DNA of 46,340 nucleotides from an uncultured Oscillospiraceae bacterium (GTDB lineage Bacteria; Bacillota; Clostridia; Oscillospirales; Oscillospiraceae): NCBI GenBank assembly GCA_910577915.1, contig CAJTOM010000011.1, forward strand, positions 1-46,340, in the 5' to 3' direction. Made by a program: the position numbers and the translations under genes. The first letter of the stretch is position 1; each line of letters starts with the position of its first letter. This document shows positions 16,391-25,688 of this stretch, one piece after another. The notes under the pieces were generated by a model. The model was not told the origin of the DNA. It saw only the letters and a list, made by a program, of their open reading frames with translations, and ran no database searches.

Positions 16391-17854
16391 TTAAGATTTC
16401 CGCTCCATGGCCCGGTAGATCAGCTCCATATCCAGATTCTCCCGCACCGCGTCCGCCAGGAGGTCGTACTGCCGCTCCCTGTAGGCGGCGGCGTCGAAGG
16501 CGCCCAGGCGGGCGAAGTCGACCCCCTTTTTCCGGCACAGGGCCTCCAGCACCGCGTCCGCCGCGCCGGGGGCATCGAAGACGCCGTGGAGGTAGGTGCC
16601 GTAGACATTCCCGGCGCTCTGGAGTACCGGCAGGTCCTCCTCCCCCCGGCCCATGTGGATCTCGTAGCCCTCGTAGGCCATGCCGGTCAGGCCGGAGAAC
16701 AGGCCGTCCACCCGGGCGAACCGCCCCCGGCTCTGGGTCTGGACCTTTTCGCCGCGAAAGACGGTGTCCAACGGCAGCAGGCCCAGGCCCGCCTCCTCCG
16801 TGCCGGCGGCGGCCTCCGCCCCCTCCGGGTCGGCGATGGAGCGGCCCAGCATCTGGTAGCCGCCGCAGATGCCGAACACCGGCGTGCCCGCCGCCGCCGC
16901 CTGCTTGACGGCGGCCTCCAGCCCGCTCTGGCGCAGCCAGCGCAGATCCGCCAGGGTGCTCTTGGTGCCCGGCAGGCAGATGAGATCCGGCTGATGCAGG
17001 TCCCGGGGGGCGTCTATGTAGCGCAGGGAGACGTTCTCGTAGCGCTCAAAGGGCCCGAAGTCCGTGAAGTTGGAGATGCGGGGCAGGCGGATCACCGCCA
17101 CATCCACCAGACGGCGGTCCGAGACCCGGTCAAAGCGGGCTGAGAGGCTGTCCTCGTCGTCGATGTCCAGGTGGAGATAGGGCACCACCCCCGCCACCGG
17201 CGCGCCGCACAGCTGCTCCAGCTGGCGCAGGCCCGGCTCCAGGATGGCCCGGTCCCCCCGGAACTTGTTGACCACCACGCCCGCGATCCGCGCCCGCTCC
17301 TCCGGCTCCAGCAGGGCCACCGTGCCGTAAAGCTGGGCGAACACGCCCCCCCGGTCGATGTCCCCCACCAGCAGCACAGGCGCGTCCACCAGCCGGGCCA
17401 GGCCCATGTTCACAATGTCCTCCCGTTTGAGGTTGATCTCCGCCGGACTGCCCGCCCCCTCGATGACGATCACGTCAAATTCCCGCTCCAGGCTCCGGTA
17501 AGCCTCCAGCACCGCGGGCACCAGCTCCGGCTTGCACCGGTAGTAGGCCATAGCGTCCATGTTCCCCAGCACCCGGCCGTTGACGATCACCTGGCTGCCC
17601 ATATCGGTGGTGGGCTTGAGGAGAATGGGGTTCATGCGCACGTCCGGCGGGATGCCCGCCGCCTCCGCCTGGACCACCTGGGCCCGGCCCATCTCGCCGC
17701 CATCGGCGGTGATGAAGGAGTTGAGGGCCATGTTCTGGCTCTTGAAGGGAGCCGTCCGGTACCCGTCCTGCCGGAACACCCGGCACAGCCCCGCCGCCAG
17801 CAGGCTCTTGCCCGCGTTGGACATGGTCCCCTGGATCATGATATTTTTCGCCAT
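16391..17854 (-). CDS. cbiP: Cobyric acid synthase
   Basis: 487 residues, normal length. It performs the four glutamine-dependent amidations of adenosyl-cobyrinate a,c-diamide to give cobyric acid. The N-terminal ATP-binding domain starts MIQGTMSNAGKSLL with PFKSQNMALNS; the C-terminal glutaminase domain carries Cys330 in GICGGYQMLG and the catalytic His in YGTYLHGVFD. It is the last gene of the corrin operon, 19 bases after cobD. It is also named CobQ. Confidence 0.93.
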   Translation of the reverse strand: MAKNIMIQGTMSNAGKSLLAAGLCRVFRQDGYRTAPFKSQNMALNSFITADGGEMGRAQVVQAEAAGIPPDVRMNPILLKPTTDMGSQVIVNGRVLGNMDAMAYYRCKPELVPAVLEAYRSLEREFDVIVIEGAGSPAEINLKREDIVNMGLARLVDAPVLLVGDIDRGGVFAQLYGTVALLEPEERARIAGVVVNKFRGDRAILEPGLRQLEQLCGAPVAGVVPYLHLDIDDEDSLSARFDRVSDRRLVDVAVIRLPRISNFTDFGPFERYENVSLRYIDAPRDLHQPDLICLPGTKSTLADLRWLRQSGLEAAVKQAAAAGTPVFGICGGYQMLGRSIADPEGAEAAAGTEEAGLGLLPLDTVFRGEKVQTQSRGRFARVDGLFSGLTGMAYEGYEIHMGRGEEDLPVLQSAGNVYGTYLHGVFDAPGAADAVLEALCRKKGVDFARLGAFDAAAYRERQYDLLADAVRENLDMELIYRAMERKS

Positions 17855-17873
17855 AGCGCTCCTCCCGTTTTCC

Positions 17874-18926
17874 TCACCCCAGGATCTCCCCCAGGGCGTT
17901 CAGCAGCGTCCGGTTCTCCTCCCGCCGCCGCACCGCCGTCCGGTACCAGCCGGGGCCCAGGCCCCGGTAATTGGCGCAGTCCCGGATCAGAATCCCCCGG
18001 TCCAGCAGCGGACCGGACAGCTCCGCCGGGCTCTTTACCAGCAGATAGTTGGCCTGGGAGGGACAGACCGTGAGGCCCAGGGCCTCCAGCCCCTCTTGCA
18101 GATACCGCCGCTCGGATTGGATGAGCGCCCGGCTCTCCCGCAGATACGCCTCCTCCCCCAGGGCCGCCAGGCCGGCGGCCTGGGCGGGGACGGACACGTT
18201 CCAGGGCTGGGTCTGCCGGCCCATGCGCTCCAGCAGCGCCCCCTCCCCGCACAGGCAGTAGCCCAGGCGCAGCCCCGCCATGGCATAGCTCTTGGTGAAG
18301 GCCCGGAGCAGAAACAGCCGCCGCCCCGGCCTCAGCAGCGGGGCCAGGGAGGTCCCCCTGCTGCCGTCGCTGAGCTCCAGAAAGCACTCGTCCACAAAGA
18401 GCCAGCCGCCCCGCCTCTCGCAGAGGGCCAGGATGTTCTCCAGCAGCGCCGGGGGGATGAGCCGGCCGGTGGGGTTGTTTGGGTTGCAAAGGAAAACTAC
18501 TTCACAGTTTTTGCGTTCCAGCTCCTCCAGTAGTTTTTCCGTCAGTGCGAAGCCCTGCTCCTCCTCCAGGGCGCAGCGCTCCACGCGGCACCCCGCCGCC
18601 GCCAGGGCGGCGGCGTACTCGGAGAAGGTGGGAGCCAGCTCCAGGGCTGTCCGGGGACGCAGGGCGGCACAGAAGGAGAAAATCAGCTCCGCCGCCCCCG
18701 CGCCGCAGAGGATGGCCTCCTCCGGCACCCCCTCCCGGTCCGCCAGAGCCGCCACCAGGCGGCGGCAGTGGGGGTCCGGGTAGCGGTCCAGAAGCTGCGC
18801 CGCGTCCACCACCGCCCGGACCACGCCGGGGGGCGGGCCCAGGGGATTGGTGTTCACGGAGACGTCCAGGGTCACCGGGCGGCCGTAGACGTCGCCGCCG
18901 TGGGGATTGTTTGCTTGATACAGCAT
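17874..18926 (-). CDS. cobD: L-threonine-O-3-phosphate decarboxylase (CobD-type aminotransferase fold)
   Basis: 350 residues, PLP-dependent fold type I related to histidinol-phosphate aminotransferase. The start MLYQANNPHGGDVYG, with HGGDVY, is characteristic of CobD. Other landmarks are CNPNNPTG at 147-154, VDECFLEL, and the PLP Lys212 in RAFTKSYAMAGLRLGY. It produces (R)-1-aminopropan-2-ol O-phosphate, the linker that CbiB attaches to cobyric acid. It sits between cbiB and cbiP, which supports the cobalamin role over histidine synthesis. The ribosome binding site before ATG 18926 is poor. Confidence 0.88.
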   Translation of the reverse strand: MLYQANNPHGGDVYGRPVTLDVSVNTNPLGPPPGVVRAVVDAAQLLDRYPDPHCRRLVAALADREGVPEEAILCGAGAAELIFSFCAALRPRTALELAPTFSEYAAALAAAGCRVERCALEEEQGFALTEKLLEELERKNCEVVFLCNPNNPTGRLIPPALLENILALCERRGGWLFVDECFLELSDGSRGTSLAPLLRPGRRLFLLRAFTKSYAMAGLRLGYCLCGEGALLERMGRQTQPWNVSVPAQAAGLAALGEEAYLRESRALIQSERRYLQEGLEALGLTVCPSQANYLLVKSPAELSGPLLDRGILIRDCANYRGLGPGWYRTAVRRREENRTLLNALGEILG

Positions 18927-18976
18927 GCTTTACACCAGCTTAGTCTAAGGATTTACAATTCTTTGGCCCGCGGCCC

Positions 18977-19945
18977 TCAGAGGAGGCAGCGGACCGCCGC
19001 CCACCGCGCCAGGGCGCACACCGCCAGGGCCAGCGCCGCCGTCACATACAGCAGGCGGCAGGCCCGGGGGATGTCGGCGCGCTCCACCGCCCGGACAGGG
19101 TCGCCGATGGCGGGTTTCCTGTGGAGCACGCCGTGATACCAGGCGTCCCCGGCCAGCTCCAGGCCCAGCAGGCCCGCGCACACAGACTCGGTCTGGGCGG
19201 AGTTGGGGCTGGCGTGGCGGTACCGGTCCCGGCGGAAGATGCGCCAGCCCCGGCCAACGTCCATCCCCAGCAGGTCCCCCGCCGCCAGCATCAGCAGGGC
19301 CGACAGGCGGGCCGGGAGGTAGTTGACAGCGTCATCCGCCTTGGCGGGGATGTACCCCAGGTCCCGGTAGGGTGGCTCTATGTACCCCAGCATGGAGTCC
19401 ATGGTATTCACCGCCTTGTAGAAAAAGCCCAGGGGCGCGCCCCCCAGGGCTAAAAACACCAGGGGGGCCACCACGCCGTCAGAGGTGTTCTCCGCCACCG
19501 TCTCCACGGCGGCCCGGCAGATGCCCGCCCGGTCCAGCCGCCGGGTGTCCCGGCCCACAATCATGCTCACCGCCCGGCGGGCCCCCTCCACATCCTCCGC
19601 CGCCAGGGCGTCGTGCACCTTCATGCTCTCCACCCGCAGGGATTTTACCGCCAGAATCTGCCAGCACATGACGCTCTCCGCCGCCAGCCGCAGCCAGGGG
19701 CTCACCCGGTGACACAGCCACAGCGCCAGGGCGGGAACCCCCGCCGCGGTCAGGACGGTCAGCAGCCACAGCACACCGCCGGCGGCCCGCTCCCCCCCGG
19801 GCGTGGCGGGAAAGATCCGGCGCAGGCCCCGCTCCAGAGCGGCGATCAGCCGCCCGATGGCCGCCACCGGGTGGGGCCACCCCTGAGGGTCCCCCAGCAG
19901 CAGGTCCAGCCCGAAGCCGATGACCATCGCCCACAAGCTCCACAT
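18977..19945 (-). CDS. cbiB: Adenosylcobinamide-phosphate synthase
   Basis: 322 residues from ATG 19945, preceded by AAGGGGGGAG. It is an integral membrane protein that joins aminopropanol phosphate to cobyric acid. Family marks: start WAMVIGFGLDLLLGDPQGWPHPVAAIGR, the NTSDGVVAPLVF segment, KAVNTMDSMLGY and the DDAVNYLPARLSALL stretch. Several hydrophobic segments are visible, including one at the C-terminus. It pairs with CobD, encoded directly downstream. Confidence 0.92.
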   Translation of the reverse strand: MWSLWAMVIGFGLDLLLGDPQGWPHPVAAIGRLIAALERGLRRIFPATPGGERAAGGVLWLLTVLTAAGVPALALWLCHRVSPWLRLAAESVMCWQILAVKSLRVESMKVHDALAAEDVEGARRAVSMIVGRDTRRLDRAGICRAAVETVAENTSDGVVAPLVFLALGGAPLGFFYKAVNTMDSMLGYIEPPYRDLGYIPAKADDAVNYLPARLSALLMLAAGDLLGMDVGRGWRIFRRDRYRHASPNSAQTESVCAGLLGLELAGDAWYHGVLHRKPAIGDPVRAVERADIPRACRLLYVTAALALAVCALARWAAVRCLL

Positions 19946-19959
19946 GGTTCGCTCCCCCC

Positions 19960-21924
19960 TTATCGCTGAAACGTAAACAGATGCACCGGGTTCTGCCCGG
20001 TCATCAGGTGGTAGGGCCCCGCCGTCCGGCTCCGGGCGGCGGTGAGGGAGACGGCCTCCCATTCTGTGAAGGAAAACTCCTTGCCGCACGCTGTCAGCTC
20101 GGCCACAGACTCCAGCGTGACTGCCGACGCCACGATGCGCACCGCCGGATTTTTCTCCAGCAGCAGGGCGATGATGGCCCGCATATTGCCCGCGCTGCCG
20201 CCGATGAAGGCGTGGGTGGGCGCGGGGAGGTCCTGGCAGGCCTCCGGCGCGGCGCCGGGGACGATCTCCAGGTTGGCGGTGTGGAAGCGCCGGCGGTTCT
20301 CCTCCAGCAGCGCCAGGGCCTCCCCCTTCCGCTCTATGGCGTACACCCGGCCCCGGCGGGCCAGCAGGGCCATCTCAATGGACACGGAGCCGGTGCCGGC
20401 CCCTATGTCCCAGCACACCGCGTCCTCCGTCAGGGCCAGCTTTCCCAGGACCAGTCCGCGCACCTCGCTCTTGGTCATGGGCACCACCGGGCCCTCCCCG
20501 CTGCGCCGGAAGCAGCTGTCCGGCAGGCCGGGGACAAAGGGACGGGCGCTGTCGTTCTCGATGAGCACGGCGCTGAGGGTGTCGAAGGCCCCCTCCGCCA
20601 GCGCCGCCGCCGTGCCGGCGGTGATCCGCTCCTCCGGGTAGCCCAGCCGCTCCCCCACGGTGACCCGGACAGCGCCCAGGCCGGCCTCCGCCAGGGTGCG
20701 GAAGAGGCCGGCCGCGCCGCCCTCCCCCCCCACCAGGACGAAGGTCCGGCGGTTCTGGGCCACATCCGGCGACACGTCCCCCTCCCGGCCGTGGAGGCTC
20801 AGGGGGACCACGTCCTCATAGGAGGTCCCCGTGCGGGCGCACAGCACCTGGAGGGAGCTGAGCCCCGGCAGGACCGTCACGTCGCAGTCCGCCAGCAGGG
20901 GCAGCAGCTTCCTGGCCCCGCTGAAGAAGCCCGTGTCCCCGGAGAAAACCACCGCGAAGCGGCGGCAGTCCGGGTTCTCCCGGATGCAGGCGGCGATGTC
21001 CGCCGGGGCCACGGCCTGACAGGTGCGGCCCCGCGTGGAGACGGCCTCCAGCATCCGGCGGGCCCCGATGACGCAGTCCGCCCCGCAGACGGCCCGTCGG
21101 ACGTCGCCGGTCATGGCCTCCGGCCCCCCCGGCCCGATGCCCGCCAGGGTCACCTGCGGCCGCAGACGCAGGGCAAACCGGCGGGAGAGTTCCTTCACCG
21201 CCCCGGCGAAGTCCACACCTTCCCGCTGGGCGGGGCGGCCCACCACCACCAGCACGGCGCCGGCCCCCCCGGCGGCGGCGGCCTTCTCGGCGAAGCCCCC
21301 GGCGGCGCCGGCGTCCTTGGTCACCATGTACTGTGCGGACACAGCCCGCAGAGTGGCCGCGTTCATTTCCCGGGAAAACGGGCCCTGCATGGCGATGATG
21401 TGGTCCGGGGCCAGCCCCGCCGCCCGGCAGGCGGTCAGGGACGCCTCCATGGGCAGCACCCGTGCGTAGACCCGCCGGGCGAAATCCGGCAGAGCGGCGT
21501 ACCCGGCCAGCTCCTTGCTGCCGGTGGTTAGGAGGATATTCCCCTGGGTCCCCGCCAGATAGTCCACCGCCCCGGCGATGTCCGGCACCCATACCGCCCC
21601 CTCGGGAGCGCCGCCGGAGGCGCGCAGCAGCCGCAGATACCCGACGCCCGCCCGCTCACAGGCCCCGGCGATGTTCTCCGTCACCTGGGCGGCGTAGGGG
21701 TGGGTGGCGTCCACCACCAGGTCGAAGCCCCCCCGGCGAAAGAGGGCCTCCATCTCCTCCCCCGTCAAGCGGCCGGGGGAGACGGTCAGCCCCGGCCGGG
21801 GGGTGAGCAGGGTCTCGCCGTACTCCGTGGCCACGCAGGCGGTGACCTCCGCCGGCTGACCCTCCAGCAGCTCCACCAGCGCCCGCCCCTCGGTGGTGCC
21901 GGCGAAGACGCACAGCCTATACAT
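19960..21924 (-). CDS. cbiJET: Trifunctional CbiJ-CbiE-CbiT corrin-ring enzyme (fusion)
   Basis: 654 residues with three enzymes in one chain. Residues 1 to about 250 are CbiJ/CobK, the precorrin-6A-type reductase (start RLCVFAGTTEGRALVELL, VDATHPYAAQVTENI). Residues about 255-455 are the CbiE methylase of the SAM-dependent tetrapyrrole methylase family (LAGIGPGGPEAMT, VVFSGDTGFFSG, VLPGLSSLQVL). Residues about 460-654 are CbiT, a class I SAM methylase/decarboxylase (WDIGAGTGSVSIEMA, FIGGSAGNMRAII). CbiE-CbiT fusions (CobL) are well known; the additional N-terminal CbiJ is less common. No frameshift or linker-like low-complexity stretch is seen, so this is a true fusion. The start overlaps the cbiH end by eight bases. 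Confidence 0.9.
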   Translation of the reverse strand: MYRLCVFAGTTEGRALVELLEGQPAEVTACVATEYGETLLTPRPGLTVSPGRLTGEEMEALFRRGGFDLVVDATHPYAAQVTENIAGACERAGVGYLRLLRASGGAPEGAVWVPDIAGAVDYLAGTQGNILLTTGSKELAGYAALPDFARRVYARVLPMEASLTACRAAGLAPDHIIAMQGPFSREMNAATLRAVSAQYMVTKDAGAAGGFAEKAAAAGGAGAVLVVVGRPAQREGVDFAGAVKELSRRFALRLRPQVTLAGIGPGGPEAMTGDVRRAVCGADCVIGARRMLEAVSTRGRTCQAVAPADIAACIRENPDCRRFAVVFSGDTGFFSGARKLLPLLADCDVTVLPGLSSLQVLCARTGTSYEDVVPLSLHGREGDVSPDVAQNRRTFVLVGGEGGAAGLFRTLAEAGLGAVRVTVGERLGYPEERITAGTAAALAEGAFDTLSAVLIENDSARPFVPGLPDSCFRRSGEGPVVPMTKSEVRGLVLGKLALTEDAVCWDIGAGTGSVSIEMALLARRGRVYAIERKGEALALLEENRRRFHTANLEIVPGAAPEACQDLPAPTHAFIGGSAGNMRAIIALLLEKNPAVRIVASAVTLESVAELTACGKEFSFTEWEAVSLTAARSRTAGPYHLMTGQNPVHLFTFQR

Positions 21925-22648
21925 CCCGGTACCCCCTGGGGGTCACCAGACGGCTGCCGATGACCTGGGTCCGGCTACTGCCGACGAACACGGTGCAGAA
22001 CATGTCCGCCGGGTAGGTCCGCAGCGACTCCAGGGTCAGCAGCTCGAAGCCCTCCCCCTCCCGGCCGATGCTCCGGGCCACGCCGCAGGGCCGGTCCTCC
22101 GGCAGATGGCGCAGCAGAATCCCGCAGGCCCTCTGGAGGTAGTCCGGCCGAGCGCGGCTGGCCGGGTTGTAGAGGACCAGGGTGAGATCCGATTTCGCCG
22201 CCGCCTCCAGCCTGGCCTCAATGGTCTCCCAGGCGGTCAGCCGGTCGCTGAGGCTCACCACGGCAAAGTCGTGGGTCAGGGGCGCGCCCAGCAGGGCCGC
22301 GCCGCTGCAGGCGGCGGTGAGGCCGGGGATCACCTCCACCTCCGGCTCCGCCGCCTCCCCCCGCAGCTGGTAGATGAGGCCCGCCATGCCGTACACCCCG
22401 CTGTCGCCGGAGCAGACCATGGCCACGTCCCGCCCCTTTTTCGCCTCCTCCAGGGCCATGCGGCACCGGTCCGCCTCCCTGGTCATGGGGGTGGTCAGAA
22501 CCTCCTTGTCCGGGTAGCGCTCCCTGACCAGATCCACGTATACGTGGTAGCCCACGATCACCTGGCAATCCCGCAGCGCCCGGTCCGCCCGGACCGTCAT
22601 ATTCTCATAATCCCCTGGGCCGATGCCCACCACTGTCAGCTTACCCAA
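21917..22648 (-). CDS. cbiH: Precorrin-3B/cobalt-factor III C17-methyltransferase
   Basis: 243 residues. This SAM-dependent tetrapyrrole methylase performs ring contraction with C17 methylation. Family marks: LTVVGIGPGDYENMT at the start, VCSGDSGVYGMAGL, EVIPGLTAACSGAALLGAPLTHDF, TLVLYNPASRARPDYL. It overlaps cbiG upstream and cbiJET downstream by eight bases each, indicating translational coupling. Confidence 0.93.
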   Translation of the reverse strand: MGKLTVVGIGPGDYENMTVRADRALRDCQVIVGYHVYVDLVRERYPDKEVLTTPMTREADRCRMALEEAKKGRDVAMVCSGDSGVYGMAGLIYQLRGEAAEPEVEVIPGLTAACSGAALLGAPLTHDFAVVSLSDRLTAWETIEARLEAAAKSDLTLVLYNPASRARPDYLQRACGILLRHLPEDRPCGVARSIGREGEGFELLTLESLRTYPADMFCTVFVGSSRTQVIGSRLVTPRGYRDV

Positions 22649-23660
22649 AGCGCACCTCCCAATGCTCCACCGCCGCCGCCACGGTCACGCCGTGCCCGGC
22701 GGTCTTTTGTACAATCAGCTTCTCCGCCCCCAGGAGAGCCGCCCGCTCGCAGACATTGTCTACGCCGGTGACATCCCGCACAAACTCTGAGGGGGTGAAG
22801 TCCCCCTCCGCCCGCTCCAGCTCCTGCGCGGAGTAGAACGTCAGGGGCCACCCCCGCTCCCGGCAGAAGGCCAGCAGGCCCGGCTCGTCCCGCTTCAGGT
22901 CGATGGAGGCGCAGCCCTTTACCGCCGCCGGATGAATCCCGTTCTCCTCCAGCGCCGACCGGACCGCCGCCGCCACGGCCTCCCGGCCGGTTCCCCGCCG
23001 GCAGCCCAGCCCCAGCCGGACCGCCCTGGGCACCAGCAGCAGGGTCCGGGCGAAGGGGGACCGCCGCCGCCAGGAGATGCACACGCCCACCGCTCCCTCC
23101 TCCCCCGGCACCACGCCGGAGGGCAGCGCCCCCGCCAGAGGGAAGTCGCTCGCCAGGGGCACCGGCCCCTCCAGAATGGCGGCGGAGACCGCCCGGGCGG
23201 CCTTCATGTCGTCGATATACAGCCCCTGCTCCACCGCCCAGGCATCCACGGAAAATTTTCCGTGGACGTCCGTGGCGGTGGTCACCACCGCTACGGCCCC
23301 CAGGGACGCGGCCAGCCGCCGGGCCAGCCGGTTGGCCCCGCCGATGTGGCCGGAGAGCAGGGGCACCACGAACCGGCCCGTCTCGTCCGCCGCCAGGACG
23401 GCGGGGTCGCAGGTCTTATCCCGCAGGTGGGGCGCCACCGCCCGGACGGCGATGCCGCAGGAGCTGACGAACACCATCCCATCCGCCCAACGGAAGACGG
23501 GACCCGCGAAATCCGCCAGCGGCCCTGTCACGGCCTCGAAGCCCTCACCCGCCAAGCGAGCCGGGGCGTACAGCCGGCACTCCTCCCACTCCAGAGCCGC
23601 CGCCGCCCTCCGGGCGGTGTCCAGCCCCCGGCGGCTGAAGGCAAATACCGCCAGCTTCAC
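22641..23660 (-). CDS. cbiG: Cobalt-precorrin-5A hydrolase
   Basis: 339 residues. It opens the delta-lactone of cobalt-precorrin-5A and releases acetaldehyde in the anaerobic route. Marks: VFVSSCGIAVRAVAPHLRDKTCDPAVLAADETGRFVVPLLSGHIGGAN in the N-terminal domain, then the C-terminal CbiG domain (LGLGCRRGTGREAV, KGCASIDLKRDEPGL, VDNVCERAAL). CbiG marks the cobalt-early anaerobic pathway. It overlaps cbiF by four bases. Confidence 0.93.
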   Translation of the reverse strand: MKLAVFAFSRRGLDTARRAAAALEWEECRLYAPARLAGEGFEAVTGPLADFAGPVFRWADGMVFVSSCGIAVRAVAPHLRDKTCDPAVLAADETGRFVVPLLSGHIGGANRLARRLAASLGAVAVVTTATDVHGKFSVDAWAVEQGLYIDDMKAARAVSAAILEGPVPLASDFPLAGALPSGVVPGEEGAVGVCISWRRRSPFARTLLLVPRAVRLGLGCRRGTGREAVAAAVRSALEENGIHPAAVKGCASIDLKRDEPGLLAFCRERGWPLTFYSAQELERAEGDFTPSEFVRDVTGVDNVCERAALLGAEKLIVQKTAGHGVTVAAAVEHWEVRFG

Positions 23661-24415
23661 GTATCCGTCCCCTTCCGGTACTCCGTGGTGAAGGACGGGT
23701 CGTAGAGCCTGGAGCGCTCATAGCCCTCCCCCAGGCAGTTCCCCACGATGAGCAGGGCCGTCTTGGTCAGGCCGTTGTCCGCCACCGTTTTGGCCAGGGT
23801 GCCCACCGTGCAGCGGTAGACCCGCTCGTCGGGCCAGGTGGCCTTGTACACCACCGCCGCCGGGGTGCCGGCGTCGTAGCCGCCGGCCAGCAGGTCCCCC
23901 TCCAGCCGGTCCGCCAGAGACGTGCTGAGAAACAGGACCATGGTGGACCCGTGGGCCGCCAGGGAGCGGATGGACTCCCGCTCGGGCACCGGCGTGCGCC
24001 CCGCAGCGCGGGTGATGATCACCGTCTGGCTCACCTCCGGCAGGGTGTACTCCGCCCGCAGGGCCGCCGCCGCGCCGCAGAAGGAGCTCACCCCCGGACA
24101 CACGTCGTAGGCGATTCCCAGCGCCTCCAGCCGGTCGAACTGCTCCCGCACGGCGCCGTAGATGCTGGCGTCGCCCGTGTGCAGCCGCACCGTCACCCGG
24201 CCCTCCGCCTCGGCGGAACGGATCACCTCCATCACCTGCTCCAGCGTCATCTCCGCACTGTTGTGTATCTCACAGCCCGCGCGGGTGTACGCCAGCAGGG
24301 CCGGGTTCACCAGGCTCCCGGCGTAAATCACCACGTCCGCCTCCCCCAGCAGACGCGCGCCCCGGACCGTGATCAGATCCGCCGCTCCGCTGCCGGCTCC
24401 TACGAAATGTACCAT
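23657..24415 (-). CDS. cbiF: Cobalt-precorrin-4 C11-methyltransferase
   Basis: 252 residues, SAM-dependent tetrapyrrole methylase. Marks: VHFVGAGSGAADLITVRGARLL, VIYAGSLVNPALL, VRLHTGDASIYGAVREQ, CPGVSSFCGAAAALRAEYTLPEVSQTVIITR. It adds the C11 methyl group before CbiG acts. A palindromic repeat separates it from cbiD upstream, the only larger gap on this side of the operon. Confidence 0.93.
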   Translation of the reverse strand: MVHFVGAGSGAADLITVRGARLLGEADVVIYAGSLVNPALLAYTRAGCEIHNSAEMTLEQVMEVIRSAEAEGRVTVRLHTGDASIYGAVREQFDRLEALGIAYDVCPGVSSFCGAAAALRAEYTLPEVSQTVIITRAAGRTPVPERESIRSLAAHGSTMVLFLSTSLADRLEGDLLAGGYDAGTPAAVVYKATWPDERVYRCTVGTLAKTVADNGLTKTALLIVGNCLGEGYERSRLYDPSFTTEYRKGTDT

Positions 24416-24444
24416 GATTGTGACCTCCAGATGGTTGGGTAATC

Positions 24445-24478
24445 ATGCTTTTCTTGCAAGAAAAGCATCAAAAGAATG
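24445..24478. repeat. Intergenic palindrome, copy 1 (cbiD-cbiF gap)
   Basis: ATGCTTTTCT (24445-24454) and AGAAAAGCAT (24459-24468) are perfect arms around TGCA, followed by CAAAAGAATG. The layout and flanking CAAAAGAA match the palindrome at 25689-25730. Neither arm runs into a T-tract on the operon strand, so it looks more like a dispersed repeat or processing hairpin than a terminator. Confidence 0.6.
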
Positions 24479-24533
24479 TTGCGCAGCGCCTTGTGCCCAG
24501 GACCGGCGCACCGCCGGGGAGGCGGCAGCCATA

Positions 24534-25667
24534 TCACAGTCCGCACCGGATGCTGCGGAGAAGGCTGGGGGCGCCGGCGGTCTGGCACAGCTGGCCGTAG
24601 ACCTTTGAAAAGCAGATGGCCCCGGTCTCCAGGGTATCGCCGGCTTTGGCGGCCAGGTGCCGGCCGATGCGCTCCGCCAGGCGCTCCAGGGTGGGGGCGC
24701 AGAGGTTTTCCTCCTGGAGGATGCGCAGGGCGTCGTCGCAGGCCACGCAGGCGAGGAGCTCCTCCGTCCGCCCCGGCGGCAGGCCGGCGGCGGCGGCGTG
24801 GGCCGCCAGAATCTCCATGCGGCAGTCGCCGTATTTGGAGTGGGTATTGAGCATCCCCCCGGCCAGCTTCACCAGCTTGCCCAGGTGCCCCGCCAGCAGG
24901 GCCCCCCGGAAGCCCAGCTCCCGGCACATCGACAGAGTGTCGCCGATGAAGTTGGAGCACTGCACCGCCAGGGCCGGGTCCAGGCCCAGGCCGTCCCGGA
25001 CGAAATCGGAGCCGTAGTTCCCCGGCGTGAGCAGGACGAAGTCCGCCCCGCTCTCCCGCCGCTGGCGCAGCTCCACCCGGATGGTGTCCACCAGGGCCTG
25101 CTCGCTCATGGGCTCCACGATGCCGGTGGTGCCCAGGATGGAGATGCCCCCCCGGATGCCCATGCGGGGGTTGAAGGTCCGCCGCGCCAGCGCCTCCCCC
25201 TCCGGCACGGAGATTACCACGGACAGGCCTCCCCGGTACTCCGTCAGGCCCATGATCTCCTCCACACAGGCGCGGATCATCTGCCGGGGCACGCTGTTGA
25301 TGGCCGCCGCCCCCACCGGCTGGTCCAGGCCGGGCTTCGTCACCCGGCCCACGCCGGCGCCGCCGTCAATGGTCACGCCGGGGGTCTCCGACCGCGCCGC
25401 CCGGGCGAAGATCAGCGCGCCGCCGGTGACGTCCGGGTCGTCGCCGCAGTCCTTCTCGATGGCGCAGCAGGCAAAGCCGGCACCCAGCTCCGCCTCCCGC
25501 ACCGGCAGCTCCAGCCGGATGCCCTTGGGCGTCAGCAGCTCTACCCTGTCCAGCCGCCGGCCCGTCAGCAGCAGGCAGGCCGCCGCCTTCGCCGCCGCCG
25601 CCGCGCAGGAGCCGGTGGTGTATCCGAGACGCAGCTTTTTTCCGTCTTTTACGATAAATTCTTCCAT
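24534..25667 (-). CDS. cbiD: Cobalt-precorrin-5B C1-methyltransferase
   Basis: 377 residues from ATG 25667, with AAAGGTGG upstream. It adds the C1 methyl group in the anaerobic pathway. Marks: LRLGYTTGSCAAAAAKAAA near the start, GVGRVTKPGLDQPVGAAAINSVPRQMI, GGISILGTTGIVEPMSEQAL, PGNYG, and a C-terminal GHLGKLVKLAGGMLNTHSKYGDCRMEIL. It is flanked on both sides by palindromic repeats. Confidence 0.93.
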   Translation of the reverse strand: MEEFIVKDGKKLRLGYTTGSCAAAAAKAAACLLLTGRRLDRVELLTPKGIRLELPVREAELGAGFACCAIEKDCGDDPDVTGGALIFARAARSETPGVTIDGGAGVGRVTKPGLDQPVGAAAINSVPRQMIRACVEEIMGLTEYRGGLSVVISVPEGEALARRTFNPRMGIRGGISILGTTGIVEPMSEQALVDTIRVELRQRRESGADFVLLTPGNYGSDFVRDGLGLDPALAVQCSNFIGDTLSMCRELGFRGALLAGHLGKLVKLAGGMLNTHSKYGDCRMEILAAHAAAAGLPPGRTEELLACVACDDALRILQEENLCAPTLERLAERIGRHLAAKAGDTLETGAICFSKVYGQLCQTAGAPSLLRSIRCGL

Positions 25668-25688
25668 GTGGTCCACCTTTCGGACGGC

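Noticed and set aside
19981..21531. A 516-codon plus-strand frame opposite cbiJET
   Set aside because: Same artefact: low-complexity translation, no ribosome site, and it fully overlaps a well-conserved enzyme.
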